Origin: Ramazzottius varieornatus
Lineage: Eukaryota > Tardigrada > Eutardigrada > Parachela > Ramazzottiidae
Direction of reading: 5' to 3'
NCBI GenBank assembly: GCA_001949185.1
Contig: BDGG01000008.1
Coordinates: 1,751,576-1,815,575 of the forward strand
Length of the DNA stretch: 64,000 nt
Shown: piece after piece, positions 9,951-21,474 of the stretch
Layout of the letters: each line of letters starts with the position of its first letter
Position numbering within the stretch: the first letter of the stretch is position 1
The notes under the pieces: model-generated
Database searches by the model: none
The model's input: the letters and a program-made list of their open reading frames with translations, nothing else
Told to the model about the DNA's origin: nothing
Translations under genes and position numbers: made by a program

Positions 9951-12363
9951 ATGCACCGGAATACTTTGATGCTTTTGGGTTTCCGTTTTGCCATTGCTCT
10001 GGTACGTGCGTCCCGGAATCGATAAGCATCACTAAGTTCAAGTACACGCACGACGAGAAATTGTGGGCCAGGAAAAATTATGGACCAGTTGGCCTTCTCG
10101 CTACGGCGGTACGGAAGAACGTACGCGGGCGACTGATTCGCATTTCACAGTAATAAACTTTTCAACACTTTTCTACACTGTTCTACGGTTGATTTTTCAT
10201 TTTGCCATCTTTACCGCTTGGCCCATAATTTCTCGTCGTGCGTGTACCGATGTTTGATCTCGCAATCTGCGAGCCGGTTCATCAAGTTAGCTCACAATTT
10301 TCTAGGTATGCTTGACGGATTCCGCATACGCTACACCTGTGGAAGCCGGGAGCGCAGCGACCAGTGGCAGCTTCGTTGCAGAGTAAGTTTCGCGAACATC
10401 AGATCGCTCTCCCCCACGGCTTTCCCGATGTCCTTACTACCGTCAGTTATCTCACACCTAATTTTTCGAAACAGCGTGGCGGAAGCTTTGGTGAACTCGA
10501 CGGTAGTGCAGCTGTCGCAAATTCTGGCCAACGCTTCCGTCGCAAAGTCATCCACCATCCCGCCCTCTACCAAACCCACACCGCCGCAGAGTTCGAAGCC
10601 CCACTCTAACGGTAAAAGCCTTGAACAGAATCAAAATTCAGTGCGGTTTATCACGTACCAGTATTTGGGCATTTCAGCAAATGAATGGGTTCAAAACAAA
10701 AGCGGAAAATGGGAGTGGATTGGCAAGTCTACCACCATACCACCAGCAGCCCCAAATATCCTTCCACATGTCAGCTTAGTGAACGTAACCAACAGCACCG
10801 GCCAGGTTATCGGCGCAAATCCTCAAGTGGTCCTGCAATCGGGTAACCAGTCCGTTAGTCTCCATTTCCAATTGTCAAACGTCACAAACAGCACCAGTGA
10901 CGTAGTCGGTGTCAGCGCTGGTGTCGTCCTGGACCCACTGAACATCACGTCCACTTCGACCATACTCACCACCACGGTAATATCGAATACCACACCCACC
11001 ACCACGGTAACATCGACGACCACCACTACCAAGGCAGCCACGACTAGTACTACATTAATGAGTAGCGTCCCGGTCAACACGTTCTTGAGTCCCTCTTCGG
11101 TGTCCGCCTCGGTCTTCAACTCAGCCACTGACTTGGCGGGCGCTCACTTGAAAGTCGGCGAACGACTGGAAGTTTCGGCTGTTCTTCCTGAAAGTAACAC
11201 AGTGGTTTTGCGAGTCAGAAACGATAACGCTACTTCGAGCAACACCAGCGCTAAAACCAGCTCACCGGTGAGTTTTGCAACCACTCGGTCGAGGCCTGTT
11301 TCGACCTCTACGACTCGCGCTCGTGAAATGGACATCCTAGACAATTCGAACAATGCAGACTTCGAAGCTTTGAGTCGCGATGATGACGGTGAAAGGTCGC
11401 CGACGGAAACAAGTTCTACGGGAAGTCCGGAAGACGGACTGTCCTCTGCGTTTTCCAGTGTTCTGTTCCGCCAAGCTGTGGCTGATGCCGTGCAAAAAGA
11501 GATGGAGAAGTTCAGGACCTCCGAAGCTAAACGTCTGGAAGACAAGCGGAAGGAGATCTCTAAGCCTACTTCGCAGAAGAAAGCGAACCTCAATGACGGC
11601 GCAGGAGTCATCACACTAGTGGAACAGAGCAGAGTTGAACCCGCGCAAACCACCGAAGTTCCGTCCACAACAAGCACGACGACCACGACACCAACCACAA
11701 CGACCGCTGATGACCGAGTCGTCATCCCACCCAACCTGTCGGAAAAGCAAAAGCTTATCCTGAAGACGCGGAAATCCGAACAAGCCAGCTCGAGCTGGAA
11801 CTCGGAGCCTGCAAAAGTTCCAGCTGTTACGTTCAGCTCCGACGACATATCGAACGGACTGGACTCCTTTTTTCAAGGAGGTAGGCACTGGCTTGGATGA
11901 AATCTCGTAGAAAAATTCTCTCCACTGTGCTCGGCAAGAGAAAAAGCTCAGTAAATACTTCCCTTTACAGTAATGGGATTGTTCGGCGGTGGTAGTTCTG
12001 ACAGCACACCTTCGGTCAGCTCAATCTTCTGTAAGTGACGTACCCCGGAACTATTTTTTCCATACATTAACGGAAAGGCTTGCGTTCCCGCAACCACGCG
12101 GTACTGGTTGCCATTGATTCATGTTATATGTCACGTGATCACGGGTACGCAAGCATTTCCGTTATTGTCGAACGTAGTTATCCATACACTTCCATGTTCT
12201 GCATATTAGGTGTCAGTTCCTGCTGTTTCCAATCGGCAACTTGACCGTCTTATTTTTAGCTGCACTGCCGTTTTCGTTTTCGGGTGCCGATACGCTGCGT
12301 AACGCCCAAGTCGCGGCTGCCAACTACAAACCGTCAAGACACCTTCACGCTACGTTTTCCTAA
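9951..12363 (+). CDS. Secreted Thr/Ser-rich mucin-like protein (gene A)
   Basis: The six-exon model is 9951-10001, 10306-10382, 10475-10611, 10678-11880, 11971-12030 and 12260-12363. All sites are GT-AG and phases agree, giving 543 aa. The first exon plus the start of the second make a signal peptide (MLLGFRFAIALVCLTDSAYA). A short helical stretch follows (VAEALVNSTVVQLSQILANA), then a long region with NxT/S sites and Thr runs (TTTTTTKAATTSTT), which points to heavy glycosylation, and a Lys/Glu-rich segment near residues 330-400. There are hardly any cysteines. I recognise no family, and a role as an extracellular matrix or mucus component is inference. Its downstream neighbour has similar composition and phase-1 introns, so the two may be distant paralogues. 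Intron 1 carries a MITE. The first exon is the least certain part. Confidence 0.72.
10043..10246. mobile_element. MITE family C, copy 1
   Basis: About 204 bp with inverted ends TACACGCACGACGAGAAATT and its complement. It lies in intron 1 of the Thr-rich gene A. Two further copies lie back to back at 39907-40107 and 40117-40303. Confidence 0.8.
12069..12163. repeat. Short inverted repeat in intron 5 of gene A
   Basis: 22-bp arms at 12069-12090 and 12142-12163 (AACGGAAAGGCTTGCGT and its near complement) enclose about 50 bp. It resembles a small MITE, but no second copy was seen here. Confidence 0.6.
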
Positions 12364-13085
12364 CCGGAGATAACCCCAAGGGAAAAATCGCCTTCGACGA
12401 ATCCTGCATCTGCTATTGTTCTTCCGGTATCCTTTCGATTCTGGCCGTTGCCTCTCTACGCATTGTTGTAGCATATCTCAGTTTATGTTTCTCTCTATGG
12501 CGAACCTCACCGTTTGTTATTTTGTTTTTTCAAAGTGGGTGTTACTGTTACAAAGTCCATTGCGTAAGGGATACAAGGTTGCAGCTTTGATGGTCCACCG
12601 CATAATCGGATCTTGTTGGTGTTACATCTTCACCTCTTTTCATCGAATCTGCATGCTGCATCTTTTTTGTTCGTCTTCAGTTTACACTTGAATTGTCGTA
12701 AAGGTGTTTATTACTGTTTTTTTTTTCTTCGGTACAAGGATACACCAGCTATAATCTTGAAACTCATTATGGTGTGAATACTGTGAAGTGATGGGCGTCT
12801 TTAAATTTACAGTGATCCGCCCTCCTGTAAGTGTTGAGATTCTAAAAGATAAAGTCGGGGCTTAGGGCGACACTGTTGAAAAGTGAATTGTGATTAGTAT
12901 GAGCTCCTATGCACCGCCGTTGTCGGCCATCGACCTGACCATGACTGCCGTTACGTGTGCTAATCGCAGCTTATCCACCATTTCTTTCTCTTGCATCGTT
13001 ACTGTCGCTGTAACTTTGTCAAAGGATCCGCTTGCAGTGAAGCAAAATCTCTTTTCTCACCTCGGAGACAAACACCAGCTGGAAA
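12364..13085. other. Intergenic, no gene recognised
   Basis: This separates the two Thr-rich genes. It contains a T-rich tract at 12716-12728 but no recognisable exon. The open frame ending at the next gene's first donor (12890-13171) is out of frame with that gene's signal peptide and was not used. Confidence 0.5.
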
Positions 13086-16000
13086 ATGCCGGAAGTTTAT
13101 TTCTGTTTTTCTCTGATATTCTACTTCCTGGTAAGTTCCGTTTTTCAACAGATTTTTCCGCTGTGTTTTAGTTTTTGATCGGACTCTTTTTACAGTGCAA
13201 TTTTATTGGACCTAGCCTGCAGAATGCAGCGGATCTCCCGGGTTTACATCAGAATTCCTCATCGTCTCGGATTTTTTCAAATGAGGCTATTTGTCAGTTG
13301 CCAACTTTCCTGCAAACTGTGTTGGGAGTAAACTGTAGCAGTAGTACGAAATCGACACAACAGAATGACGCGCATTTCCTGTTTGCGGGGGACTCGCCGC
13401 CGGTGTGGACAACACGCGAACCAAACGGGACATGTCCCGCAGGGCGATTCGAATGGAATTCATCCAACTCTAGCCTATGCTGCCTCGGTAAACCACTCAA
13501 TACTGTTTTTCAAAAATCAGTTCAAAACAGAACTGGCCGAGTCGCCGGTCACGAACACTAACTGTTCCTTTCGAGTAATAAGAGTGCATCTGGATTAATG
13601 AATCTTAACAGCCGAGATGGCGTCGAAGAAAATCTGGCTCTTCTACGAAATTCATTTCTGTTATGTCTAGAGCTACTATGCCCTCCTGGACAAGTTTTGG
13701 CGAAGGACGGGCGCAATACTCCGGACGGAGAATGTCCCAAATGCAAAAGTAAGCGTTTTTTTACATGGATTGCATAACTACGAGTGATATTCTTCCTCTG
13801 AAAAAAGCTCTGCTTTTCCAGACGTTGTCTTTGAATATCGATGTGATCCGACGAACGATGCATGCGATACACTGCAAAAAGGAACCGTATGCCGAAAGTT
13901 CTTTAATTCGTCAAGTCTCCACGTCTGCGCGTGCGATAATGAAAACGGCTATACCCAAAATAGGATGGCTTTTCCCGTTTCATGTACCAGTAAGATATTT
14001 AGACAGGATGAGTAACGGCCATTCTTATTTTCTACGATGGTTTTGCAGAAACCATCGGAGCTGTGTGCTTCCTTCAGGAACACTGCAAGTTTGTCGATCC
14101 AAACGCTCGTTGCATTTTCGACGATGGACTAGTACATTCTCCTCGAGGAGCTTGTGCGTGCAAGAATGGCACTCACGAAGACAAACACGGACGTTGTATT
14201 GAAGACAAGGTATGAATCGAAGGTCAAAAATATTAAGAATTTTGGTCACTCATGTACGAAGGCTGCGTCATGTGACGTCAGTGCAGCCTCTACTACAGAG
14301 CATTAACTCACCGGACATCTCAGTAAGATAATCCTTTTTCTTTGTTTTTGAGATGCCAAAAGCCGCTGGTCAGCAGAACGAGCCAGCACAAATCCGTAAG
14401 GTTCGACAGACAGCAGTAGCAGACTGGGGCGACAAAAGCTTATGGGAGGATGGACCAGTCAAGAATTATCCATACTACGACTTATCCACCCTGAAGAAAG
14501 CTCCGAAATTCAGTTCGGTTTTCCATCAAGCCCTTCCTAAAGATGGTAAAACGTCACCTCTTACAGAATTCGTCGTCAAGAGTGTTTAATCAATATACAA
14601 AAAATTTGATTGTTACAACTGTGTCTACGCAGGAACCGGTCGCTTGGAAGAGGCGAGAACTGCAAGAGCGAACTCGCTCAACCTCACGGTCAGCAACTCA
14701 TCAACCACACCTAACACATCATCATCCCTTACTCCCATTGCAACTCTGAATGTCGCCATAAAAATTTCCAACACCTCTGCCAACCTTTCCTCTCTATCGA
14801 GCTCAAACTCGTCCATGGCGAACAGCAGTAACAGTACGAATAAGCCCACGCCAGCGAGCTACATGATTGCCGCCCAACATATCGCCAACAACGTCCCCAA
14901 GAACGCGGCTGTAACGTCGGTATCTAGGAAGATTCCAGTCGCGCTGGACCAGAGAACAGCTGAGACGCAGCATATCGATTCCAGTCAAGCAGTTTTAGGA
15001 ACCAAAATTGTTTCCGAAAAAGACAGCGGTAACAATTCACAATTTTAACTGATCATGCATTAGCCTCACCATTACGATGGTTCGTTTCTGCAGATGTCCA
15101 AGTGGACAATGTCTTGAATATAGTCCGACCGATAGGAACACGGAAACGCCTTGATCGAGCAAGCACAATCGAAGTAGTTTCCACCAACATCGTTTCAACT
15201 ACAATATTTGCTAGCTCAACAACAACAACCAATGTTCCTTACTGGGAAAGAACATCATCCACTTCTACATCGGCATCACGAAGCACCGACGCTTCGACCA
15301 CTCCAGGAGCTCGTTCGAGCTCCTCCACGGTTAAACTTGTTCGGCAGACTTTCGCTCCAGCCATTCGTTTTACCAAACAAGCAGTACTTCCAGACATTGC
15401 TATCATTCAAGTTCAACACGACGATGAGGGCCTGGACAACGATACACTGTCCACCACGTCGGCCAGTGAAGAACGGACGTCTATTGCCAGTACCTCTCCA
15501 CCATCCACGACGCAGGCCCGCACGTCCACCACACCAACACCACCGACCATCACCACAACAAAATCTACGACGCCAGCAACCACCATCAAGCCAACTAGCG
15601 CCACCACAATCACAACTCCTATTTCCACCACGAAGAAGGTTTTCTCGATGACTTCGAGTAGTGTGGGGAACGCTACCTTCGACAATGATGGTGACGGCGA
15701 GTCCGTGACCATAAACGCCGGGTCGGGAATCGTCAAAGTGAAACTGAATGAAATTCCTCGACGCTTTGGTGGAGGAGTTCGTGCACCTTCGCATTCTGTT
15801 ATTGGTGGCGGTAAGTACGGCTGAAAGTGCTTCCGCTGAATCACAATACAGACGCAGATCACAACAATTTTTTTCCCCAGTGAATCGTGGTCCATCAGTA
15901 TCCTGGTCTGAGTCGTCCACAAATTCAGTGCAATCGTTCACAGTTTCAACCATACCCACCTCAGAAACTTCACCCGTTACATCGGCTTCGAAGGCTACGG

Positions 16001-19000
16001 CTGTTGATTACGGGGTGGACTTCTCGTTTCTCCAAGATCCATCGCTGTCGAAAGCCGCCATGCAGGAGAAACTTATTCAAGCGTTACTCGTGCTTAGCGC
16101 CACCACCACAACAACAACAACCACAACCACCACGACCCCGACTACCTCAACAACAAAAGTGACGACCTCGACCACACCGAAGCCATCAGTGGATTTGTCT
16201 TTCTTGATGAATTCCCGCCTGTCGCCAGAAGAACTACAGAAACGGCTGCTTCCATTGCTGGTGCAGTTTAATGAAGAGTTAAGAAATAAGACCACAGCGT
16301 TATCTACTACCACAGCGAAAGTGACGGCAACAGTATCCTCAACAACCACTCCCACCACAACTGTGAAGACAACGGCGAGATCGACAACTACCGACGCATC
16401 AGACGCGACTTATCGTACACCTGTGTCCCACCGGAAAAAAACTGTGTCGCTCTTCGGAGGTGAAAATTAACGATTTGTACAGTGTAGGCAATTAAGGTAC
16501 TCTAAAAGGGGGAGGGCCAAATCGAGTTTTCGACAAGTGGCGTAGAAACTCCAGCTCGAAGTAATCAGCAGATCAAGCGGCAGTTCACGTGTCTGGATTG
16601 CAGCTTGATCAGCTGTTTGCTTTCTGCGTCACGTCGATTTTGGCCTTGCCCCCTCTTGGAGTACCTTATTTGCCTACACTGTATGTCGTTCATCTTGACA
16701 TCTTGTCGAGGTTGAAAATGCATAAGCATTCTCGGAGTCAAACTCTTGTCGTTTTTCCTACAGGGTTGTTTAACAGTCTGGCAAATTTCGGAACCCGTCG
16801 TTCACGGCCTCACACAAAGGTCAACTCAATCGAAGATCCAAATGGTGATTTAGACGACCAAACGTCAGCTCTGACCACAAAGCCAGCAGTTTCTACCACC
16901 ATAAAGCCGACAACCACCACGACCATCCTCCCAACAACGACAGCACCAGGAAAGCGACGACGCCCGGTTACTCCTTCACGGGTGGCGACAGACCCTTCAA
17001 GCTCTGCAAGCGATCATAAGACTGATGCAGCCAGCTCATCTGTTCCTGGTTTCTCCGATATCCTAGGCGGTAAAGTTACCGAGCTTTGCGAAGACATGGT
17101 TGACTTATTTTATTTTATTTTATTTTATTATTTTATTTTATTTTATTTTATTTTATTTTATTTTATTTTATTTTATTTTATTTTATTTTATTTTATTTTA
17201 TTTTATTTTATTTTATTTTATTTTATTTTATTTTATTTTATTTTATTTTATTTTATTTTATTTTATTTTATTTTATTTTATTTTATTTTATTTTATTTTA
17301 TTTTATTTTATTTTATTTTATTTTATTTTATTTTATTTTATTTTATTTTATTTTATTTTATTTTATTATTTCGTATTTTTGGGATGGGTCACACCATCAA
17401 ATGTTTTCTTGTAGGGCTGGGCACGCTATTTGGTAGTCTGTTGGGTGGCCGTCCTTCTCGACCTGACGGACAAGGTGCCGCATATGATCCTCTGGCCGGC
17501 TTGAAAACAGTAAACGGTAAAGTTGACATGTCGGATCCGAAAGTACAACAGCAGGTAGCAAAGCTGATGCAGCAGGCTAATCCCAAAGGAGGTCCAAGCA
17601 ACCTCAACGGAAAATTCGATCTTCACGACCCCAAAGACCAATTGGAGTTTGTCAAATTCATGAGCAACTTTGAGAAGTACCAGCCTTCTTCCTCACAAAA
17701 AAATGGTAAACAACTCCATTTCTACTAGAAACTGTCATATGATGTCGAGGTCTTCTCTAACCAAGTTTGCATCTTTCTCAGGAGAGCAAAGCTCATTGTT
17801 TCCTAGGCCGCCTCCTGGATCACAAGGTTCTTCGCCACCTGACACAGAACCTGATTTCCCAACTTTCGTCCAGCCAGAACCACCCACCACAACGACCACA
17901 ACCACAGTGGCACCAACTGGACCAGTTCCTATTGCTATTCCTGTTGACGGCTTAAGTCCAGAAGCGTTAGCTATCCTGAAGCAGATGCAGAAACCCGGAT
18001 ACTATAACTGTAAGGCAGTTGATAACTCCTAATATTTTTGTGTTCATCGGTTAAATAATATTGGGCTTCTGTAGTAACAAAGGAGCAAATTGAGCTGATC
18101 CAGCCCGTTCTCAAAAGAATTCGGGACCGTCCAGCGCAACAGGGTCCGCCAGCACCAATCGTCCCAGAACCCACCACTGCAAAGCCCTTCCGAGAACGCC
18201 CAGGTCTGTTTAATATGCAATTTAGCGGAACAGGTGGCGGAGACCCGTGGGCCGGCAACGCCGGTTCGCCGCCAGTACCACCTGTCTTTCCCGTTCCGAT
18301 GGAGATTCTTCCGCCTCCGAGCACCACTACCACCACCACCACCATCACCACCACCACGACATCCACTTCTACTGCAGCCCGACCGGTGGCGGAAGGGAAA
18401 ATGATGGCCCCGTTGAGCGACAGTCGAATGCAGTACGTCCAAGCAGCGCCCTCTGTCAAACAGCCGCAACAACCGCCTTTCAGTGCGGTTCTTCCAACTC
18501 AAGGTATTTGAAATTGAGAAATAATCCCACCGGAAGCTGTCAATAGTGTAGTGGTACGTTTTTCCATAGACTGTCCTGTGGATTGTCGAGACCAAGATTC
18601 GTTTTCGTTGTGCGACACAAAAATTGGAGCTTGTGTATGCCAGCCCGGATACCGATCTTCCCTCCTGATGGGAAACGGATGTACTAGTAAGTACCGCTTA
18701 CTCAACAGGATGAAGCTCAGCCCCACACTAACTTTCTTTACGATGAGCGGGTATTTTTCTACAGAAACTTTGTTCTCGCTCTGTTCGGCGGACGAAGATT
18801 GTCGGAGTGGTGGAGACGTTAATGCAGAATGTTCCTTCAATGGGCTGAACCGCTTCTGCACCTGCTCCAACGGATATTTGGCTGACGCCAACGGAGTTTG
18901 CAAACGTAAGCTCATTTCCTTTCCGGAGCTGAGTGCAAAGGTTGAGAAGAATGGTCTATTTTATTCTTCCAGCCATGTTCACGGAACGGTGTACCGGCGT

Positions 19001-19623
19001 CTGCAACATTCCGAACGCCGTCTGCGACCAGACTCGAGGGGTCTGTCGTTGTCCTACCGGCTATGCGTGGTATCGAGATCCATGGACCGGTCAAGCAGTT
19101 TGTCGAGGTATGCCAAACCAACCTGAATACTGCCCCTGTAAATTCATGCAATCTTTCCTCCTCGTAGCTGCCGTTGGAGGCAACGTCCCCTGCAGGAGTG
19201 ACCAAGACCTTTGCCCAATTTACACGCCACGAGGAAAATGCAGGAATAATGCTTTCTGTGGGTGCGAAGATGGGTACATACCGGATTCGTGGTTCACGAA
19301 CAGGAGTGAACGGACAAACTGTATAGGTAAGCTGGAGCGAAAACGATGCTTCGGCATGTTGGATCACTAGCTGCACACCGTAGCGTGCGGTGATTCTGTT
19401 CGAAAGACCGGCGACTTTATGAGCCGAGCATTTACGCCTTACAGACTGAACATTAACGCAACCTTTTTCTACAGATGTTCTATCGGCAAAATGCGACGAC
19501 AACAGCGACTGCACAGCAGGAGACCGAAACACGGTCTGTGACAGAAGACTACGGATGTGTGTTTGCAAACCCGGCTTCAAGCCCGATCCTTTTCACAGTG
19601 CGGCCTGCGTGCCGTCGTTTTGA
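13086..19623 (+). CDS. Large secreted protein: cysteine-rich ends around a Thr-rich mucin-like middle (gene B)
   Basis: Eighteen exons splice into one 1527-aa frame: 13086-13130, 13196-13487, 13671-13748, 13822-13989, 14049-14209, 14353-14545, 14633-15028, 15094-15810, 15881-16459, 16764-17069, 17415-17705, 17782-18009, 18075-18503, 18570-18686, 18765-18905, 18973-19107, 19168-19326, 19475-19623. A signal peptide begins MPEVYFCFSLIFYFL. Residues about 16-248 form cysteine-rich EB/EGF-like modules (LLCPPGQVLAKDG, GACACKNGTHEDKHGRC). Residues about 250-1294 are Thr/Ser/Pro-rich with runs of up to twelve Thr. The last five exons each encode one EB/EGF-like module (CVCQPGY, CTCSNGYLADANGVC, CRCPTGYAW, FCGCEDGYIPDSW, CVCKPGFKPD). 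Fifteen of 17 introns are phase 1. A secreted matrix or mucus role is inferred; no family is recognised. Intron 10 holds the TTTTA array. Confidence 0.85.
17106..17368. repeat. (TTTTA)n pentamer microsatellite
   Basis: More than 50 nearly perfect copies of the pentamer TTTTA occupy intron 10 of gene B (17070-17414). The unit happens to read through without stops on the plus strand (FILFY repeats), so it can mislead gene finders. The spliced model excludes it. Confidence 0.95.
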
Positions 19624-20540
19624 GAACCTTCGACTTGAGCGTCGTGGTCTTGTTTACCTAGTGCCTAGGCTAGTGGTTTCTTGTTTTACTCTTCACGTGG
19701 TGAACAAGTTGTTATTGTTGAATGTTTACTCATTAGTTTTTTCTGAAGTACCCTTGAGATGTAAAGCAAGCTTTTCAAGATGATACACCACTACAAGATT
19801 ACGTACTGGAACAATTCAACCAACGCAGGAAACGAGCGAAAAACCCGGTGACAACATGAGCTAGCTGTTCGTTTCGCTGTAAGCTGTAAGTTTGCAGCGA
19901 AATCATTTTGCTGTTACTCGGTGCAACATCTTTTGAACCAGCATCATCTTAACAGCCCAAAATACGGAGACTGCAAAATAAGCCAGGATATTCATATCGA
20001 TACGATGGAAGACACAAGCCCAAGAAACAAGTCTTAGACACAATTGTGAGTTCCACGACAGAGGGCGCTCGACGCGGAAATCCGCATCACCTTTTTGGTA
20101 ATTGTCACGGTGGTTTTGTATCTGCCGTCGTGCGCTGGTTGGAGAAGAAGACGAAACGAGCCACCTGAGCTTTGAGAAGAACAGTTCCACTTAACCATGG
20201 CGACTTCGGTTCGAGGGCTTACTTCAAGCCAAGTCAGTTGTCCTTTCCATATAGAGGAGGTCCTTTACTGCTTATTTTAGGTGCTCGTCTTGACAAACAA
20301 AGCGGCGCCGTTAGACTGAACCAAATCATACACCATGAGATCTGCTTCTGCACTCTGCATCCATCAATCCGCTTTTATACCAGCCTCTGTGCGGTCTGAC
20401 AAAGTGTCCAGGTTAGGTTACGCTGTGAATCTGCACGTCGTCTACTGTATTTCGATAATTTCGCAATATCTTCCGACCTTATCTTCTGTGTACAGAAGCG
20501 TTATTGACCATTTGGATTTTGCTATTATTTGGCGCCGAGG
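19624..20540. other. Intergenic, no gene recognised
   Basis: Only short open frames without motifs occur between gene B and the 71-aa membrane protein gene. A regulatory role for this region cannot be shown from sequence alone. Confidence 0.5.
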
Positions 20541-21001
20541 ATGGGCGGTGCAAAGTTCAATGTCGGAGACGTTCGCCCGGACATCAAGCGCAGTGGAGTA
20601 GAAGAGTGAGCAATCGACTTCCTGCTTGTTCTGACAGGCAGATAATCTTAGCACTTGAATATGAGACTGATTAATTCTTCTGCTTTCCAGAATTCCTCCA
20701 CTCTTGCGCTTTTTTATCCTAATAACAGCCATGTTGTTCGGCACTGCACTTGGACTTGGTTTGGCCATCATACTTCGGTGAGACTTATTCAGAAGCACCT
20801 CACCAACTTCATCCAGATTGCTTTCCCAAGTGGCGCACACTTCTGGCCAACAACACTGGAAGCGCGTTCCACTTAGGACTATGGTCTGCTTGAATTCATT
20901 AGCGCTTCCCGTCCAAACTAGCGCTTACATTTTACAGGCCTCGAATCGCGGAAGTAATTGATTCTAAATTTGCCGTGATGGTCCCCTCCTACGATGAGTA
21001 A
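20541..21001 (+). CDS. 71-aa single-pass membrane microprotein
   Basis: Three exons (20541-20605, 20691-20777, 20938-21001) join with GT-AG sites and phases 2 and 2 to give 71 aa and a TAA stop. The start is the ATG of MGGAKFNVGDVRPDIKRSG. Residues about 24-50 form one strongly hydrophobic segment (LLRFFILITAMLFGTALGLG) ending in Arg-Pro-Arg, followed by an acidic tail ending in YDE. There is no signal peptide, so a small membrane-anchored protein is likely. I do not recognise the family. The agreement of three exons argues that it is real, but its small size leaves room for error. Intron 2 holds a short piece of the AAGTGGCGCAC repeat at 20826-20836. Confidence 0.6.
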
Positions 21002-21474
21002 CCATAATTTCCACGATCGGGCTCATACGAAAGCACAAGCAGCTGTCCAAACAGCAACCAGGAAAATCACACTTTATTTATCACTCTCGGGTTTCAAATC
21101 TCACCACTTTCAGAGGTCAGAGGATATTCTGTACAAGTATTGCCCGTTAGCCGAAGCTTCATTGCTACCAAAAGAGTACCACCGAAATACTGGATTGAGC
21201 GAAAGAAACAACGGCTAGCGCCACAGCGAAGAGGAACCCTCCTGTAAAAGTGCGAGGTTTGGGGATCACATCAAAAAGTATCTACAGTTTAAATTAACCA
21301 CAAGCTACCGCCTAAAACCAGAAATCGCCGAGTAATCAATCATCGGAGAACATTAAGGTTTAAAATGTTTGGCACACCGTTAGATAAAAGTAAAGTCATT
21401 GCTTCTTTGGGCTTTCACACTGCAACACACAGCAGATCCGACCTGTTGAGAAACCTTCCATTTTTTACCTCTCT
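21002..21474. other. Convergent 3' intergenic region
   Basis: This lies between the ends of the plus-strand microprotein gene and the minus-strand unrecognised gene. No exon or repeat was identified. Confidence 0.45.

Noticed and set aside
10308-10382. Reading MLDGFRIRYTCGSRERSD that recalls a dermatopontin motif
   Set aside because: This frame cannot join the next exon in phase; the alternative frame continues gene A.
10823-11848. Minus-strand Val-rich frames
   Set aside because: Shadows of the Thr-rich ACC/ACA codons of gene A.
12890-13171. 93-codon frame at the start of gene B
   Set aside because: Out of frame with exon 2. The overlapping frame from 13086 gives a signal peptide and splices in phase.
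16589-17728. Single 379-codon frame containing a long FILFY repeat
   Set aside because: It runs through a splice acceptor, a donor and the TTTTA intron; the spliced model of gene B explains it.
20691-20777. Hydrophobic exon initially taken as the first helix of a glutamate transporter (SLC1)
   Set aside because: The next in-phase exon ends in a stop and shows no SLC1 motifs.
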